DNA from: Tyto alba
Taxonomy: Eukaryota > Chordata > Aves > Strigiformes > Tytonidae
Direction: 5' to 3'
NCBI RefSeq assembly: GCF_018691265.1
Contig: NW_024881321.1
Coordinates: forward strand, 26,137,698 to 26,201,697
Length of the DNA: 64,000 bases
The notes below the pieces were generated by a model. It saw only the letters and a list, made by a program, of their open reading frames with translations, was not told the DNA's origin and did no database searches. Positions within the stretch are counted from its first letter, which is position 1. Every line of letters begins with the position of its first letter. The position numbers and the translations under genes were made by a program. Below, piece by piece: positions 60,581 to 64,000 of this stretch.

Positions 60581-61853
60581 AAGTGGCTGTTTTTTCTGGA
60601 CTTGCTTCTTTTTCTGCCTTGAAGAAGAGTAGGTTTTTGCCTTTCAGTTGTGTTGTAACTATGGCAAAATGTCACAGTAGACAAATTCTTTAAGTCAGGG
60701 ACTCTAGCTCTAAATATGGCTTCTGTGCTAAGTTCTGCATGAGATACTAGCTACTGCGTTTGTACCTAAATGCTGTTTGGTGCAAGTTATATTAAGAATT
60801 AAATCTCGCAGCACAAATGAATTTTAATAGAAACATTTTACCTCAGATGGCCATTTCACTGTGTGGTTTCTGTCACAATGAAATTGGGTCATACATCTTT
60901 TTCATAAAAAGCTATTATGCACAAAAACTTTTAGTTTTAGGTGGCTATTTCTTTCCTCAGGGTAAATGGGTTCTTGGTACTATACAGAAATGTGTCTGTC
61001 TTTCTATGACTGAGGGCCCCATTATGCATCATTAAAGACAATAGAAACTTTGTTTTGGAATTCAGTATATCATTCATTTGGATTATTTTGGAAAAATATA
61101 GGTGTGTTTTTACTTTTTTTTTTTTTTTTTTTTCTTTTCATTAGTGAAATTACTAGTACCACTGATAACTATTACTCTAATTTTATGAACAAGATACTCG
61201 TTAGGGAAAATATTTTCATTTATAAATGCCATATATTTTTTAGCAAAAGCATAAACCTATTTCTTGTCTTTCATGTCAGGTGCTGCCACCCAGCAGTAGG
61301 CTTGTTTGAAAAGTCTACTTAAAACAGTACTTTATCATGAATGATAGCAGCATGTTCTGTCTGCATTTTTAATATTATTCTCAATATCAGAGGCTATCCT
61401 CTACCTTTAAAAGATCTTTGGACACCCCTTACAGATACTACCACAGTGGACCTAAAGATTAGACTACAAAGGTTTAGTTTTTATAGCGGGATGGTTTTTG
61501 TTCTGCTAGTTGCTGTATATGGTATGTGTTTGTGAAGACAGTGACCAACAGCAAACCAAAGGATGTCAAAATCAGGATTTGAATATTTCCATCCACATTG
61601 CTAGATTTTAATCTGGTTGAAGCACATTTGCATTGTATTTAGGCATAGTAAATCTTAGGATATCTAATGAATTAGCTGCAGTGTGCTTGGTGGCCTTGCA
61701 GCCAAATGCCTGAATCATCCAGAAGGAGCCTGCAGAAGGGAGTGCTTGAACCTTCATTATTCCCAATGCAGGGGAAGACAGGAATTGTTAATTCTTGATT
61801 ATTGTACCATGGCAGTTATTTCTAGATGGAAGAATGAATTCTCGTAGGTATTC

Positions 61854-61880
61854 TTTTTTTTTTTTTTTTTTTTTTTTTTT
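61854..61880. repeat. T27 homopolymer
   Basis: Longest homopolymer in the window, followed by CCCCTCACTG. No adjacent retroposed body recognised. Confidence 0.85.
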
Positions 61881-62877
61881 CCCCTCACTGTTGTGTTATG
61901 TTATAGCATGTATGTGGGAAAATAAAATATGATTATTTTTAGTATGACTAGTCAGAAATTTGTTAGAATAATATCACTGAATCTGACCCTGTTTTAAAAC
62001 TTCAAGCAATTTAACCTCTATCCTGTTATTTGTTCTGGCCTCTGACTCCGTTTTTTTTTTTTTTTTGTGCAAAGTAGGTATCCAGAGACATAAATGAATA
62101 ATGCTTTCTTAAAACAATTTCTGCTATTAATGCAGTTGTGACTGCTGTACAGCAATGAGATTTATTGCTTTTTTAAACTTCAGTTTAAAAACTGGAGATG
62201 GACAAGTTAATACAAGGAAAAATGTGAAGGATTCAAATAATGGAATTCCTAAGATCTGGTCTTTTCTTTCAGTTTTCTCAAGAGATAATGTCTCCAGTGT
62301 AAATTATTCCTAGAATTCACAAATGTTATGGTTATGCATCTCAAGGCATATTGCTGAAAGACAACTGCCTTTGATCTAATCTGTCTTCATCCCTCCCTCT
62401 CTGCTTTGGTTCTTAATCCAAATGCTCAAAAGCTATTTCAAATAAAATGTTCTTACTGAGTCACTTCTATGCAAATGTTTGCCTTGTATTTGTGTGCCCA
62501 TGTGCTTATAATTCAAATGTCTGAAGCTCAGTAAGGTGCATATACACAATGAGATCTATGTCATTAGATGCTGTATGCATTTGGAGAAACACAGCACAAC
62601 AAGCCTGTTTATATCCCAAGGCTGGGAACCAGCATGTGATGTTACTCAGAAATAGGCTAGTCACACTAACAACTTTAAAATATTAAAATATGTGGAAATA
62701 TGGCATCATCTTTATTCTAGCCCTAAATCAAAACAGTTCTGCTTTTCAAAGTTTCTGTCTTATAGGGTTTTTTTTTGTCTCCTTCACCACAAACTAATGT
62801 AATATTAATTAATCATATGTATATGATTTTCTGGTTTTTTATTTACCCCTAAATGGCTAGTCCTTCATTGTCGAATG

Positions 62878-63930
62878 TTTAGAAACACCAGAAGTGTTAT
62901 TTCCATTGAGACCAGTGGTCCATTGAGTCTAGTACTCTATCTCTTAGCAATAGGAGATGCTATTTAGGGAGAAGATGATCCTGGTCATTGTCTGTGCTCC
63001 ATTTCTGTTATACTGTGCCAGCATCCACAACAGTTATCTTAGATCTGTTAGAAGATACATTCCTGCCTGTTCCTTTTGATATGGACATGTTGTCCATTTC
63101 AGGTCACCCATTAATTTGTTGAATTCTTCTATGAAATTTCTTGCACTGTTCACCTTCACAATCTCCTATAGAAAAAAGTTCCACAAATTAACTTCCTGCT
63201 CTATGCAAAGTGCTTTCTCTTATCTGTCTTAAATTATCTATTATTAGTTCCTTTAACTGCATTTTCGTGTAACTTTAATGTTGCAGAACTTTGTGAATAA
63301 CATCTTTGCATTCAGCATATCCACCATTCTTATGCTTTTGTCACCTCAGCTACATCTCTACCTGTCACCTTAATGTATCTCAATCATACCTCTGCTCACC
63401 TGCCATGCTTGCAAACTGTACAATGTCATCTTATTCAAGGTGTCTCTTGATGGGGCAGTCACTCCATCCTTTTTATCCTTCATTTGTCCTTATCTGTACC
63501 TTCCTCAATTTTTTTGTTTTGTTTTGGTTTGTTTTTTTTTTTTTTTTTTTCCTACAGATATAGAGACTAGAACTGCACACATGTAAGATGACAGAGTGCC
63601 AGAATTTGGTATAGCAACAAAATGGCACCTTGGTCTCAAAACCTTTCGATAGTGCTGGAAATAAGATCAGAATTTTGCTGACTTTTTTGAGACAGCAAAT
63701 TTTCAAGAATTGTCAAAATCAACTTCAAAACCTTCTGCGTGAATTGTAACTGCAAGTTCTGAGCATCATGTAGGAATGATTTAGATGATTTTTCTCTAGT
63801 AACATTGCTTTCTTTTACCTACATTGAGTCACATCTACCATTTGCTCAGTCTTGTAAAGTTGTTCTGGAATGCCTTGCCATTGACACTGCATTTAACACT
63901 ACAGAGAGACTACTATTATCTACAGAACTG
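62878..63930 (-). mobile_element. Long old CR1/L3-like LINE copy
   Basis: On the plus strand this reads as the reverse complement of the amniote CR1/L3-type 3' half, over about 1 kb and in the right order. Clearest blocks: 'gaccagtggtccattgagtctagtactctatct' at the left, 'caccttcacaatctcctatag' with 'aagttccacaaattaac' near 63155, 'tgtccttatctgtacct' near 63486, 'gaactgcacacatgtaagatg' near 63570, 'ttgctgacttttttgaga' near 63674, and 'cattgagtcacatctaccatttgctcagtcttgtaaag' near 63822. The sense product would be the C-terminal third of ORF2 on the minus strand; stops and indels show it is dead. A T-rich insertion of about 40 bp (63508-63550) interrupts it. Confidence 0.75.
63532..63550. repeat. 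T19 tract inside old CR1
   Basis: Preceded by TTTTGTTTTGTTTTGG-type sequence and placed within otherwise co-linear CR1 sequence. It is therefore a later expansion of a T-rich seed inside the element. Confidence 0.8.
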
Positions 63931-64000
63931 AAAATTAAGTAGCTGTTCCATTATTTGTTTTTCTAAGAATTGAGTGAATCAAAAAAAAAAAAACAAAACA

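Larger units (their letters stand above)
57938..62877. other. Unique AT-rich DNA, no gene seen
   Basis: Holds T20 at 61114-61133, T27 at 61854-61880, T16 at 62051-62066, an A-rich/CAAA-rich run at 58022-58060 and a 17-bp triple repeat at 60532-60580. The stretch 58265-58420 looks non-repetitive and could be conserved noncoding DNA. Open frames do not exceed 90 codons. Confidence 0.6.

Noticed and set aside
1..64000. tRNA, rRNA, snRNA genes and CRISPR-like arrays
   Set aside because: No B-box-type tRNA cores in the right context, no rRNA or snRNA blocks, and no regularly spaced repeats were seen on either strand.

Overview
The window looks like avian nuclear DNA: an AT-rich, gene-poor stretch (gene desert or large intron) seeded with dead retroelements. 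The bird assignment rests on four things. Several CR1 LINE 3' ends are present with the typical avian tail (…ATTCTATGA / …ATTCTGTGA). There is one copy of the common avian LTR type that opens TGTCCTAGTTTAGGCTGGAATAGAG. There are nine copies or fragments of a second, related group of LTRs opening TGTCCTGG. Older amniote CR1/L3-like and MIR-like remains sit underneath. I found no intact protein-coding gene, no convincing exon, no tRNA or rRNA and no CRISPR array. The open reading frames are short, and apart from CR1 ORF1 debris they resemble no family I know.

Layout. 1-984 holds the end of one LTR (A) that appears to have landed inside another (B). 985-2330 is CR1 debris on the minus strand: an ORF1 remnant fused to the 3' part of ORF2, followed by a short older reverse-transcriptase fragment. 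2.3-12.3 kb is unique AT-rich DNA. 12.3-20.5 kb carries a CR1 3' end, a 565-bp solo LTR (C), an inverted CR1, a perfect (AAT)31 microsatellite and a solo LTR-A flanked by a clean 5-bp target duplication. 20.5-31 kb has two more avian CR1 copies, one older CR1 fragment and a second solo LTR-A (A2 type), again with a perfect 5-bp duplication. 31-43 kb is mostly unique, with one MIR-like SINE, an L2-like tail, a GC-rich patch and possible conserved noncoding DNA. 43-58 kb is an LTR cluster: one A2 and four B elements in both orientations. 58-62.9 kb is unique AT-rich DNA. The last kilobase is a long, old, minus-strand CR1/L3-like copy.

The complete LTRs have no adjoining internal retroviral sequence, and three have matching target duplications, so they read as solo LTRs. 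In family A/B a CCAAT/TATA-like pair lies about 110-150 bp from the 5' end, and a poly(A)-type hexamer lies about 200 bp from the 3' end. This implies an unusually long R region if both are the real signals. The most useful observations are the two nested insertions, the near-identical inverted A2 pair about 12 kb apart, the LTR signal layout, the ORF1/ORF2 deletion product, and a block of unidentified, probably repeat-derived DNA between two LTRs at 56.4-57.3 kb. I did not find a new biological system here.
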